This document shows positions 1 through 8,043 of a stretch of 15,591 nucleotides of DNA, piece after piece; within the stretch, counting starts at the first letter, position 1; each line of letters starts with the position of its first letter. The stretch covers positions 1 through 15,591 of the forward strand of contig NZ_DQDX01000087.1 of assembly GCF_003525665.1 (NCBI RefSeq). The letters run 5' to 3'. The DNA is from Flavobacterium sp. (lineage in GTDB: Bacteria > Bacteroidota > Bacteroidia > Flavobacteriales > Flavobacteriaceae). The notes under the pieces were generated by a model. That model was not told the origin of the DNA. It was given only the letters and a program-made list of their open reading frames with translations, and did not search any database. Position numbers and translations under genes: made by a program.

Positions 1-24
1 TCTATACTCTATATTCTATACTCT
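1..24. repeat. Short heptad-period AT-rich repeat
   Basis: From base 2 the sequence reads as three successive 7-mers, ctatact, ctatatt and ctatact, followed by ct. The first and third are identical at a 14-nt offset. This lies downstream of the lptD-like stop codon and is cut by the window edge, so its full extent is unknown. It shares its 7-nt period, but not its exact sequence, with the arrays around the CCG-domain iron-sulfur gene. Confidence 0.5.
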
Positions 25-40
25 TTTTTCTAAAAAAAAA

Positions 41-2725
41 TTATCTCAAAGTTCTATCCGGAAGCGATCGCTTATCCCATTTAACATCTTGCAAGACTGC
101 CGCTTTTATACCAACAAAAAATCCCCAAAAGGTATTGTCTCCAAATGGAACCCAGTTAAAATCCATTCGCCAACTCAATAAATCACGTTCCAATCGAAGT
201 TGGGTAAATGTAACACCTTTCCGAACAAAATCGTAACCTGTTGAAACCCCAACTTTCCATTTTGTCGTCAAACTGGTATTGGCAGATATCATCACCGAAT
301 TATTTACAATATCATTTTCACGTGCAGCATTACTATAGGTCAGTGAATAGGCAAAAGTAATGTCCCAAGGAAGCTCTGATTTATAAAACTCCGAGAAGGA
401 TTCCTCATCGTCTTCACCAAACTGACTCTCGCGTCGATCACTTAAATCGGCATTCGAACCAAATAAATCGTCTTCTCGACCTCCGTTTCGAGCGCCTTGA
501 TCGTTTTTCTTTTTGTCTTTATCTTTCCCATCTGTACTTGCAATAGAGTATCCAATATTCATGTTGGCACTACTCATTCTAAAAAGGCTTCCTCCGTTAT
601 TTATATTAAAGACATCAATACGTTGTCCGTTATTATCAATCGCATACGGATCTAAAGTTGCAGCAAAGTTCACATTCATTTTCTGTTTGAACAATTGTGT
701 TCCGCCACTTACACGCATTGGTGCCCATCGAAGAGAATCGGCTGCCATATCATAACTTGTAGAAAAGTTTAAGTTATTGATAAGCATGATTTTTTTAGGT
801 TCTGTTTTGGTAGAATCTTTATCGGTTACTTTTGCTTCAAAGGTGTTGCTTAAATTAAAACCTAAATTGTTAGAATAATTTTGACCAGGAATTCCGAACA
901 ATCCACCTTCAAATCGAGTGTATTCTTGAATCATTGTTCCGCTTCCGTCAGCAGCGTAAGTATCGTAGTATTTATCAAAACTTGGAGTGTAACTATGAGA
1001 AATCGCAGGTCGCATTACGTGTCTAATCGATTTTATCTTTTTGTCGTCACCAAAGTTAAAAGTTCCGTAAATAGTAGTTCCAATACTATTAGAAAACGAG
1101 TAGGTTCTAAAAGCATCAAATCCGCTAACATCTATATTTTCAACTTCATTTTCTAACGGATTAAATTGTTTTCTAATGGTTTTAAATTGCCAAGTTTCTT
1201 GATAATTAAAAGAAGTAGAAGCACTAAAATATTTGAAAATCTTAAAGTTGGTAGACAATGGAATCGAATGTTGAAAACCAGCCACAGCCGTGTCAAACAT
1301 TTCTGATTTGAAGAATAATGAATCGGTGGTTTTGATACGATTTTCTCCTCTTAAATTGTATTGTAAATTGATGTTTTTAAAGAATCCTTTTTTCACACCA
1401 TCTTTTGATGCAAACGGAAATATTCTATCAACACTTGCTTGCAATGTTGGCAAGGTCATGTTTATTTCTTGAGTTTGTGTATTTTGTGAATGTGTTGCTG
1501 TTAAGGATAAATTTACAGCAGGAACGGTTTGAAACGAAGTCGAATAGGAGATAGACGAACTCAAAGTATTATTCAAATTGGAACCCACATTTATCTGATT
1601 CAACGATTGTTGAAAGTAGCGACTACTTCCTAAGTTAACCGAAGCTGAAAATCTAGAATTTGGATTTGATTTTCCGTCTTTGGCATGAGACCATTGAATG
1701 TTGTAAATACTTGTCTTGGAATAATCGGGATAACCACGTTCACTATTAATAAGGTTTTCAAATCTTATGTTTACATTTCCAGAGAATTTATACATTTTGG
1801 CATAACGCGATTCAAATCGTAGTCCATAACTTCCGTTGGTGTAGTAATCTCCTAAAACAGCTAAATCGTAATTGTCGCTTAAAGCAAAATAGTAGCCGCC
1901 GTTTTGAAGTGTGTATCCTCGTTGATTCGTGTAGTTGTAATTGGGTATAATTATTCCAGAACGACTTTTATCAGTCATCGGAAAAAAGGCAAATGGTAAA
2001 AATATAGGCGTAGGAACATCGGCAATAACCATATTCGTTCCACCAACAACTACTTTTTTACCAGGAACAAATTTTACCTTATTAGTATAAAAGTAATATT
2101 CTGGATTTTCAATATCTTTAGAAGTGGTGAATCTTGCACCTTTCATGAAGTAAACCGAATCGTTTTCTTTTTTGGTAACTTCGGCCTTAATTCGAAATTC
2201 TTGTTGTTCAGTTCGCGAATTAAATACGATTGCTCGTTTAGATACTGTATTGAATCGGATAGAATCGGGTTCAATGACATTCGCTCCTTGTTTGAAAACT
2301 GGATATTGAATATATTTTCCCGTAGAGTCTTTCAATCTTCCGGCATAAACTTCGTTCTTTTTATAATCGTAAACAATCACACCCGATTTTAATTCGTAGT
2401 CCAAATAAAACAACTCGGCTTCGTCATTAAGTGTAAGTATTTGTTTTTTCTGATCAAATTTGGCGTAGTTTTTTGCTTTGTATCTTACTTTACCTTCAAG
2501 AGTAGATTTCTTATTTTTCAAAGAATCTATTTTAATTGTATCGCTTTTAATAATTGGAACTTCGGTTGTTTTTCCGTCTGGAGAAATCTCTTTTTCAATC
2601 TTAGGTGTCTGATTCTTAGAAGGAATAGGTTGCGAGTTTTTTGGCAATTCCTGCGAATATAATTGTGTACTTCCAATTGTTAGGAAATAGGCTGATAAAA
2701 CGATATAAAATAAGTTTGTACGCAA
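41..2725 (-). CDS. lptD: LptD-like LPS-assembly outer-membrane protein (OstA family)
   Basis: Predicted outer-membrane porin that inserts lipopolysaccharide into the outer leaflet as the end of the Lpt bridge. I chose the TTG at 2725 (894 aa) because it begins a compact signal peptide (MRTNLFYIVLSAYFLTIG, ending near SQ). The upstream in-frame TTG at 2776 would give 911 aa, but it lies inside a TAATTTTG promoter word and would place about 17 residues before the signal sequence. After a Ser/Lys/Pro-rich linker comes a periplasmic OstA-like region (about 75-235). The LptD hallmark follows at about 237-300 (PTPIFLPFAFFP, then SGIIIPNYNY and NGGYYFALSDNYDL). The rest is beta-barrel, rich in alternating aromatic, Ser and Asn strands. 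A low-complexity Lys/Asp/Gly then Asp/Glu insert lies near residues 730-780. The protein contains no cysteine, so the disulfides needed by E. coli LptD cannot form. The family call is strong; the exact start is uncertain. Confidence 0.85.
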   Translation of the reverse strand: MRTNLFYIVLSAYFLTIGSTQLYSQELPKNSQPIPSKNQTPKIEKEISPDGKTTEVPIIKSDTIKIDSLKNKKSTLEGKVRYKAKNYAKFDQKKQILTLNDEAELFYLDYELKSGVIVYDYKKNEVYAGRLKDSTGKYIQYPVFKQGANVIEPDSIRFNTVSKRAIVFNSRTEQQEFRIKAEVTKKENDSVYFMKGARFTTSKDIENPEYYFYTNKVKFVPGKKVVVGGTNMVIADVPTPIFLPFAFFPMTDKSRSGIIIPNYNYTNQRGYTLQNGGYYFALSDNYDLAVLGDYYTNGSYGLRFESRYAKMYKFSGNVNIRFENLINSERGYPDYSKTSIYNIQWSHAKDGKSNPNSRFSASVNLGSSRYFQQSLNQINVGSNLNNTLSSSISYSTSFQTVPAVNLSLTATHSQNTQTQEINMTLPTLQASVDRIFPFASKDGVKKGFFKNINLQYNLRGENRIKTTDSLFFKSEMFDTAVAGFQHSIPLSTNFKIFKYFSASTSFNYQETWQFKTIRKQFNPLENEVENIDVSGFDAFRTYSFSNSIGTTIYGTFNFGDDKKIKSIRHVMRPAISHSYTPSFDKYYDTYAADGSGTMIQEYTRFEGGLFGIPGQNYSNNLGFNLSNTFEAKVTDKDSTKTEPKKIMLINNLNFSTSYDMAADSLRWAPMRVSGGTQLFKQKMNVNFAATLDPYAIDNNGQRIDVFNINNGGSLFRMSSANMNIGYSIASTDGKDKDKKKNDQGARNGGREDDLFGSNADLSDRRESQFGEDDEESFSEFYKSELPWDITFAYSLTYSNAARENDIVNNSVMISANTSLTTKWKVGVSTGYDFVRKGVTFTQLRLERDLLSWRMDFNWVPFGDNTFWGFFVGIKAAVLQDVKWDKRSLPDRTLR

Positions 2726-2773
2726 AGGTTTTAATACTATTTTTGTAAAAATATGGCTGGATTTTTGAACTGC

Positions 2774-2800
2774 CAAAATTACATATTATTTTTCGTCAAA
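2774..2800 (-). promoter_or_regulatory. Candidate promoter for the lptD-like gene
   Basis: On the minus strand, TAATTTTG (2781 to 2774) matches the Bacteroidota -7 consensus TAnnTTTG exactly. A TTTG (2800 to 2797) lies 15 nt upstream. That spacing is shorter than usual for the -33 element, so only the -7 word is well supported. Transcription would begin just past 2774, leaving a leader of roughly 40 nt before the TTG at 2725. Confidence 0.4.
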
Positions 2801-2856
2801 AATAGACAAATAATAAAATTATAAACTAGCAGTTTTAATTAAAATTAACGTTACTA

Positions 2857-3963
2857 ATGAAAATTAAATATAATTTCACAATATTACTACTGTTTTTAAC
2901 TTTAGTTTTGGGAACTACTAGTTATTCTCAGAACAAAAAGTTTATAATTATTCTCGATGCAGGTCACGGCGGAAAAGATCCAGGGAATTCCTATCACGGA
3001 TTTAAAGAGAAAGATATTGCATTAAAAACAACATTAAAAGTAGGCAAACAATTAGAAAAAGATAAAGATTTTAAAGTAATTTACACCAGAGTTTCCGATG
3101 AATTTATTGAGTTGGCCAAACGTCCGAAAATAGCAAATAAAAATGATGCTCATTTATTTGTATCCATTCATTGTAATTCGGTTAAAAACTTTGGTCCATC
3201 AGGCACAGAAACATTTGTAATGGGTTTGTCTCGAACCGGTATGAACCTTGAAGTTGCAAAAAGCGAAAACTCGGTAATTTATCTAGAAGATAATTATAAG
3301 GAAACGTATAAAGGTTTTAATCCTAAAAATCCCGAATCGTTATTAGGATTGACCATCATGCAAGAAGACAATCTTAATAGCAGCATTAATTTGGCGAATA
3401 AAATTCAGAATAATTTTACTCATAATTTAAAAAGAAAAACGCGTGGTGTAAAGCAACAACCATTATGGGTTTTGGATGCAGCTTACATGCCAAGTGTTCT
3501 TATTGAATTGGGTTTTTTATCGAATTTAGAAGAAGGAAAGTTTTTAAATTCTGATGCTGGTCAAGAAAAAATGGCAAATGAAATAGCCGATGCAATCATT
3601 AATTATAAAAACGAATATTTTGGCGATGGCAAAACAACTGTAACTAATGAATCTGTTAACAGTAAAAAAGAGGTTGAAGTTTCAAAACCATCAAATCCAA
3701 ATGAAGTAATTTTTAAAGTTCAAATAGCCGCAAGTGCTAAAAAATTGGAATTAGCTTCTAGAAATTTTAAAGGTTTAAATAACATTTCTTTAACGAAAAG
3801 TAGTACATTATATAAGTATTTTTATGGTGCAACATCTAGTTATGATGAAGCCAAAAAAATGCAAGAAAAAGCAGTAAGTAAAGGATACAAAAGCGCTTTT
3901 GTAGTTGCTTTTAAAAATGAAAAGAGCGTTAATTTAAACGACGTTGTAAAAAATAATAATTAA
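2857..3963 (+). CDS. N-acetylmuramoyl-L-alanine amidase, SPOR-like C-terminus (copy 1)
   Basis: Zinc-dependent Amidase_3 (AmiA/B/C family) enzyme predicted to cut the lactyl-amide bond between MurNAc and the stem peptide in the periplasm, as in daughter-cell separation or wall turnover. The 368-aa protein has a Sec signal peptide (1 to about 25, ending YSQ). The zinc ligands are visible as H37 (LDAGHGGKD), E51 (FKEKD) and H105 (VSIHCNS), with catalytic E217 (VLIELGF). An insertion at about 112-185 separates the last two. After a polar linker, residues 284-355 resemble a SPOR/septal-peptidoglycan-binding repeat (VIFKVQIAAS ... YKYFYGATSSYDEAKK). It is the first gene of the plus-strand block and diverges from the lptD-like gene. 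The next gene, 18 nt downstream, is a paralogue with the same architecture. No matching TAnnTTTG word is visible in its upstream gap. The family call is firm; the choice among amiA, amiB and amiC is not resolvable. Confidence 0.93.
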   Translation: MKIKYNFTILLLFLTLVLGTTSYSQNKKFIIILDAGHGGKDPGNSYHGFKEKDIALKTTLKVGKQLEKDKDFKVIYTRVSDEFIELAKRPKIANKNDAHLFVSIHCNSVKNFGPSGTETFVMGLSRTGMNLEVAKSENSVIYLEDNYKETYKGFNPKNPESLLGLTIMQEDNLNSSINLANKIQNNFTHNLKRKTRGVKQQPLWVLDAAYMPSVLIELGFLSNLEEGKFLNSDAGQEKMANEIADAIINYKNEYFGDGKTTVTNESVNSKKEVEVSKPSNPNEVIFKVQIAASAKKLELASRNFKGLNNISLTKSSTLYKYFYGATSSYDEAKKMQEKAVSKGYKSAFVVAFKNEKSVNLNDVVKNNN

Positions 3964-3981
3964 TTTTATAAAATATATATT

Positions 3982-5130
3982 TTGAAATTGATAACAAAAA
4001 TTAAGAATTCACTAGCAATACAACTACTTGTAGTGTTGACTTTTTGTAGTTCTGTAAATGCACAAACCGACAAATTTGTAGTTACACTTGATGCTGGTCA
4101 CGGCGCTCATGACTTTGGAGCAACATATCACGGACACGTTGAAAAAAATATTGCCCTTAAAGTTGCTTTAAAAGTTGGCCAAATTTTGGAGAAAAATCCA
4201 AATATCAAGGTAATTTACACTCGTAAAACCGATGTTTTTATTGATTTAGTAGAACGTGCCAACATTGCCAATCGTGCTGATGCAAATATTTTTGTATCAA
4301 TACATTGTAATGCAAATAAAAATACGGTTCCCGATGGAACTGAAACTTATGTAATGGGTTTAACTAAAAATGCATCCAATCTTGAAGCAGCAAAGAAGGA
4401 GAACTCGGTAATTACCTTGGAGAAAGATTACCAACAAAAATATGAAGGTTTCAATCCGAATGCACCCGAATCATTAATGGGTATGACTTTAATGCAAGAA
4501 GAGTTTCTTGAGAATAGTATTGCTTTGGCAGGAAAAATTCAAGATAATTTTAAAGATTACATGGGTTTAAAAAGTAGAGGAGTGAAACAAGCACCGTTTA
4601 TGGTATTGCACAAAGCCTACATGCCAAGAGTTCTTATTGAAATGGGATTTATCTCCAATAGAGAAGAAGGCGCACGATTAGATTCAGAACAAGGTCAAGA
4701 TGATGTTGCTCTTGGTATTGCAGAAGCGATTGTAAGTTACAAAAGAGAATTTTTTGGTGAAGAACCTAACGAACCTAAAATTGAAAAACCAGTAAGACGT
4801 ATTGTAGAAAAACCTGTTGAAGTAATCCAAACTGAAACGGTTGTCGAAAACAAAGAAATGCCTAAAGCAGACGAAAACGGAATCATTTTTAAAGTACAAT
4901 TATCGGCAAGTTCTAAAAATTTAGAGTTGGTTCCAAGTAACTTTAAAGGATTGCAAAATGTCACAAGTTTATTTGAAAATGGCTTGTATAAATACATGTA
5001 CGGATCAACTTCAAGCCATGAAACTGCTAAAAGTTTATTGCAAGAAGCCAAATCCAAAGGTTTTTCATCTGCGTATTTAATTGCATTTAAAGATGGTAAA
5101 AGCATAAATATTCAAGACGCAATCAAATAA
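3982..5130 (+). CDS. N-acetylmuramoyl-L-alanine amidase, SPOR-like C-terminus (copy 2)
   Basis: Second Amidase_3 peptidoglycan amidase, in tandem with the preceding gene. The start is TTG; it begins a good signal peptide (MKLITKIKNSLAIQLLVVLT, cleavage near NAQ at 28), and I see no better ATG. In this 382-aa protein the zinc site is H40 (LDAGHGAHD), E54 (HVEKN) and H108 (VSIHCNA), with catalytic E220 (VLIEMGF), so the enzyme should be active. The linker at about 261-298 is longer and richer in Pro, Glu, Lys and Val than in copy 1. The SPOR-like tail (302-370) keeps the same pattern (IIFKVQLSAS ... YKYMYGSTSS). The two proteins are alike throughout, including the insertion ending in ESLMGMTLMQEE, which suggests an old tandem duplication followed by divergence. 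It is likely cotranscribed with copy 1, and the MCE gene follows after 33 nt. Confidence 0.93.
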   Translation: MKLITKIKNSLAIQLLVVLTFCSSVNAQTDKFVVTLDAGHGAHDFGATYHGHVEKNIALKVALKVGQILEKNPNIKVIYTRKTDVFIDLVERANIANRADANIFVSIHCNANKNTVPDGTETYVMGLTKNASNLEAAKKENSVITLEKDYQQKYEGFNPNAPESLMGMTLMQEEFLENSIALAGKIQDNFKDYMGLKSRGVKQAPFMVLHKAYMPRVLIEMGFISNREEGARLDSEQGQDDVALGIAEAIVSYKREFFGEEPNEPKIEKPVRRIVEKPVEVIQTETVVENKEMPKADENGIIFKVQLSASSKNLELVPSNFKGLQNVTSLFENGLYKYMYGSTSSHETAKSLLQEAKSKGFSSAYLIAFKDGKSINIQDAIK

Positions 5131-5137
5131 AAAATAC

Positions 5138-5145
5138 TAATTTTG
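5138..5145 (+). promoter_or_regulatory. Candidate -7 promoter word before the MCE gene
   Basis: TAATTTTG matches the Bacteroidota TAnnTTTG element and sits 18 nt before the TTG start of the MCE gene. No TTTG or TTG is seen at the expected -33 distance, where the end of the amidase gene lies. It may be an internal promoter, or chance in AT-rich DNA. Confidence 0.25.
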
Positions 5146-5163
5146 CCAAAAAAATAAATTATT

Positions 5164-6117
5164 TTGAAAATATCTAGAGAAATTAAAACTGCCATACTGG
5201 TTATATCAGCCATTTTATTATTCATTTGGGGTTATAGCTTTTTAAAAGGAAGAGATTTATTTACAGATTATAAAACGTTTTATGTAGAATATGACAACGT
5301 CGAAGGATTGACTCCTTCAGCACCAATTACACTAAACGGACTAACTATAGGAAAAGTAAATTCGATTAAAATCAATAATAAAACCGGAAAATTATTGGTT
5401 GAAATGCAGTTAAAATCAGATTTTCCAATTTCAAAATCTAGTGCTGCCGAATTGTATGCACCAAGTTTAGTAGGAGGAAAGCAAATTGCAATCATTCCAA
5501 ATACAGCCGATTCATCAATTGCTGAAACCGGTGATTATCTGAAAGCATCAAGCAAATTAGGTTTAACCGATTCTTTGGCTATGAAAATGGAACCATTAAC
5601 TGGTGAAATTGACAAACTGTTAGAAAACGCCAATCTAATGCTTACCAATGTTAATCAAGTCTTAGACGCAAAAACTAAAGAGAATTTAAGAAGTAGCTTG
5701 GCAAATTTAAACGAAGTTATGGCCGAGTTCAAAGAAGTTGCCAAATCAACCAATTCGATGCTTGCCGATAACAAAAGTAAAATTAGTGGCACAATGACTA
5801 ATGTAGAAAAAGCTTCTGCAAATTTTTCAAAAGTATCTGATTCATTGGCAAAAATAAATCTTGGTCCTACAATAAAATCGCTAGAGAAAACAATGGCTAA
5901 CGTTGATAAAATGATGGCCGAATTAGAATCTGGAAAAGGAACAATGGGTAAGTTATTAAAAGACGAAACCATGTATAATAACTTTACTAAAACTTCTAAA
6001 GAATTAGAATTGTTATTACAAGATTTAAGATTAAACCCAACTCGTTATGTAAATGTTTCTCTTTTCGGAAAGAAAAACAAACCTTATATTGCGCCTATAA
6101 ACGATACCATTAAATAG
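5164..6117 (+). CDS. MlaD/MCE-family lipid-transport periplasmic protein
   Basis: Predicted substrate-binding component of an Mla/MCE phospholipid transport system, anchored in the inner membrane and facing the periplasm. The 317-aa protein has one N-terminal membrane segment (about 9-27, AILVISAILLFIWGYSF) and a single MCE domain (about 37-113, from FYVEYDNVEGL to LVGGKQIAIIPN). A long alpha-helical, coiled-coil-prone stretch follows (about 135-290). Near the end is a block (GKGTMGKLLKDETMYNNF, then LNPTRYVNVSLFGKK) that I recognise from Bacteroidota MlaD proteins. The start is TTG, placed so that the short cytoplasmic KISREIK precedes the helix. It lies 33 nt after the second amidase gene and 15 nt before the membrane iron-sulfur gene. 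No MlaE permease or MlaF ATPase gene is in the window, so its partners must be encoded elsewhere. Its neighbours suggest envelope maintenance. Confidence 0.9.
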   Translation: MKISREIKTAILVISAILLFIWGYSFLKGRDLFTDYKTFYVEYDNVEGLTPSAPITLNGLTIGKVNSIKINNKTGKLLVEMQLKSDFPISKSSAAELYAPSLVGGKQIAIIPNTADSSIAETGDYLKASSKLGLTDSLAMKMEPLTGEIDKLLENANLMLTNVNQVLDAKTKENLRSSLANLNEVMAEFKEVAKSTNSMLADNKSKISGTMTNVEKASANFSKVSDSLAKINLGPTIKSLEKTMANVDKMMAELESGKGTMGKLLKDETMYNNFTKTSKELELLLQDLRLNPTRYVNVSLFGKKNKPYIAPINDTIK

Positions 6118-6132
6118 AATAAAACTACTATC

Positions 6133-7464
6133 ATGCAAATTTTAGCTTCCATTTTCTTCGCAATTATTCTAATCATCGGATTTGGATATTTTACTATTAA
6201 TGTCAAAAAATTAATTAGAAATATCAATCTTGGTAAAGACGTCAATCGCTCTGACAATTCATCCGCAAGATGGAAAAACATGGCAATGATTGCTCTTGGT
6301 CAATCCAAAATGGTGAAAAGACCCATTGCTGGAATTCTACACATTATTGTTTACGTAGGATTTGTAATTATCAATATAGAACTTTTAGAAATTATCATCG
6401 ACGGACTTTTCAACACACACCGAGTTTTTAAATTCATGGGTGGTTTGTATGACGTGCTAATTGCTTCCTTTGAAATTTTAGCATTCTTAGTTTTGGTTGC
6501 TGTTGTAATTTTTTGGATCAGAAGAAACGTAACTAAACTAAAACGTTTTGCAAGTTCAGACTTAGATGGTAAGCCTAAAAATGATGCGAATTATATTTTA
6601 TATTTTGAAGTAGTGTTGATGTCGTTATTTCTCTTGATGAATGCTGCTGATTTACATCTTCAAAATCTACCAGAAGTTTTTGGTCACTACGAAAAAGCTG
6701 GTTCATTTCCGATTTCACAATTTTTACTACCAATTTTTGACGGAATGAGTACGCAATTAGTATTCATGCTAGAACGTACTTTTTGGTGGTTACATATTAT
6801 AGGTATATTAATTTTCTTGAATTATTTATATTTTTCGAAACACTTACACATATTATTGGCTTTCCCAAATACGTATTTTGCCGATTTGAATGCTAAAGGT
6901 AAATTCGATAATCTAGAAAGTGTAACCAATGAAGTGAAGTTGATGATGGATCCAAATGCCGATCCGTTTGCAGCACAACCAGTGGATGAAAATGCGGTTC
7001 CAAGTAAATTTGGTGCTTCTGATGTACAAGATTTAAATTGGGTGCAATTATTAAACGCTTATACTTGCACTGAATGTGGTCGTTGTACTTCGGCTTGTCC
7101 TGCAAATCAAACAGGTAAAAAGCTTTCTCCACGAAAAATCATGATGGATACTCGTGATAGACTAGAAGAAGTTGGACGAAATATCGACAAAAATAAAGGT
7201 GTTTTTATTCCAGATAACGTTTCATTATTAAACGATTACATCACAACAGAAGAACTTTGGGCTTGTACATCATGTAATGCTTGCGTAGAAGAATGTCCAG
7301 TAAATATCAGTCCGTTATCAATAATTATGGACATGCGTCGTTTCCTTGTGATGGAACAAAGCGCGGCACCACAATCGTTGAATGCAATGATGACCAATAT
7401 CGAAAATAATGGTGCACCATGGCAATACAATCAAATGGATCGTTTGAATTGGAAAGACGAGTAA
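6133..7464 (+). CDS. Membrane (Fe-S)-binding protein, HdrE/HdrD N-half-like
   Basis: Predicted membrane electron-transfer subunit. The N-terminal half of this 443-aa protein has about five hydrophobic segments (near 2-23, 66-90, 106-129, 155-172 and 215-235), resembling NarI/HdrE-type cytochrome b subunits. Histidines within or at the ends of helices (H70, H221, H237, H239) are candidate heme ligands. The C-terminal half is a soluble dicluster ferredoxin domain with two 4Fe-4S motifs: C312-C315-C318-C322 (CTECGRCTSACP) and C378-C381-C384-C388 (CTSCNACVEECP). In HdrD-like and EtfD-like proteins two CCG domains would follow this region. Here the protein ends, and the CCG domains are encoded by the gene at 8106. 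I infer that the two products form one complex passing electrons between a soluble donor and the quinone pool. The donor is unknown; electron-transfer flavoprotein is one possibility. Confidence 0.88.
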   Translation: MQILASIFFAIILIIGFGYFTINVKKLIRNINLGKDVNRSDNSSARWKNMAMIALGQSKMVKRPIAGILHIIVYVGFVIINIELLEIIIDGLFNTHRVFKFMGGLYDVLIASFEILAFLVLVAVVIFWIRRNVTKLKRFASSDLDGKPKNDANYILYFEVVLMSLFLLMNAADLHLQNLPEVFGHYEKAGSFPISQFLLPIFDGMSTQLVFMLERTFWWLHIIGILIFLNYLYFSKHLHILLAFPNTYFADLNAKGKFDNLESVTNEVKLMMDPNADPFAAQPVDENAVPSKFGASDVQDLNWVQLLNAYTCTECGRCTSACPANQTGKKLSPRKIMMDTRDRLEEVGRNIDKNKGVFIPDNVSLLNDYITTEELWACTSCNACVEECPVNISPLSIIMDMRRFLVMEQSAAPQSLNAMMTNIENNGAPWQYNQMDRLNWKDE

Positions 7465-7484
7465 AGACGTAATTTATTACGTCT
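7465..7484 (+). other. Small perfect hairpin after the membrane Fe-S gene
   Basis: Directly after the stop codon, agacgtaa and ttacgtct form an 8-bp perfect stem around the loop ttta. No T-run follows, so it is not a classical intrinsic terminator. It could still slow decay of the upstream mRNA or mark a processing point within the 120-nt gap before the HAD-like gene. The rest of that gap shows nothing I can name. Confidence 0.4.
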
Positions 7485-7584
7485 CCAGATTTAATAAATA
7501 CAAAAAAATAACAATGATATTTTCTCATAAATGTGAGGCTTGAGAAATTGTCTTAATGAATGCTAACTAATTAATAATTAAAAA

Positions 7585-8031
7585 ATGAAAGCGGAAGACA
7601 TTGACAAAACCTTGCAACCAGTTACCGAAAACGGACAACATTTAAGTCCGATTTTACCAGAAGGAGTAAAGAATTATCTTATTGATATTGATGGAACGAT
7701 CTGTGATGATATTCCAAATGAAGAACCAGAAAGAATGTTAACGGCAGAAGTTTATCCAGATGCGTTAATCACCTTAAATAAATGGTACGATGAAGGTCAT
7801 ATTATATTCTTTTTTACTTCAAGAACAGAAGCACACAGAGAATATACCGAACGTTGGTTAAAACAACATGGCTTTAAATACCACGGAATGGTAATGGGAA
7901 AACCACGAGGAGGAAATTACCATTGGATTGACAATCACTTGGTTAAAGCAACTCGTTACAGAGGAAAATTTACCGATTTAGTTGATAAAGAAGTTACAAT
8001 TCAAGTATTTGACGACGAACACCACGAATAA
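7585..8031 (+). CDS. HAD-fold phosphatase-like protein
   Basis: Small (148 aa) soluble protein of the haloacid-dehalogenase superfamily. Visible motifs are I (LIDIDGT, nucleophile D34 and acid/base D36), II (FFFTSR, T78-S79), a candidate lysine of motif III (K106 in MGKPRGG) and IV-like (WIDNH, D116). It lacks a sizeable cap domain, so a phosphate on a large or exposed substrate is possible. I recall close Bacteroidota homologues being labelled phosphoheptose isomerase, but no SIS sugar-isomerase fold is visible and the motifs argue for a phosphohydrolase. It lies between the two halves of the proposed iron-sulfur electron-transfer unit, with 120 nt before and 74 nt after it. The downstream gap is filled by an inverted repeat that might separate transcripts. 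Substrate unknown. Confidence 0.8.
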   Translation: MKAEDIDKTLQPVTENGQHLSPILPEGVKNYLIDIDGTICDDIPNEEPERMLTAEVYPDALITLNKWYDEGHIIFFFTSRTEAHREYTERWLKQHGFKYHGMVMGKPRGGNYHWIDNHLVKATRYRGKFTDLVDKEVTIQVFDDEHHE

Positions 8032-8043
8032 TATTAAAAATAC

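Noticed and set aside
881..1156. Plus-strand 91-codon open frame inside the lptD-like gene
   Set aside because: It is antisense to the beta-barrel region, with Ser/Val-rich meaningless composition.
4737..5105. Minus-strand 122-codon open frame inside the second amidase gene
   Set aside because: It lies wholly opposite the linker and SPOR-like part of a well-supported gene, has no recognisable domain, and is best explained as a shadow frame.
5655..5972. Minus-strand 105-codon open frame inside the MCE gene
   Set aside because: It is antisense to the helical region of MlaD; its Leu/Ser-rich composition mirrors the Lys/Glu codons on the other strand, and no promoter or motif supports it.
7465..7484. 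Hairpin as an intrinsic terminator
   Set aside because: The 8-bp stem is not followed by a T-run, so I list it only as a hairpin of unknown role.
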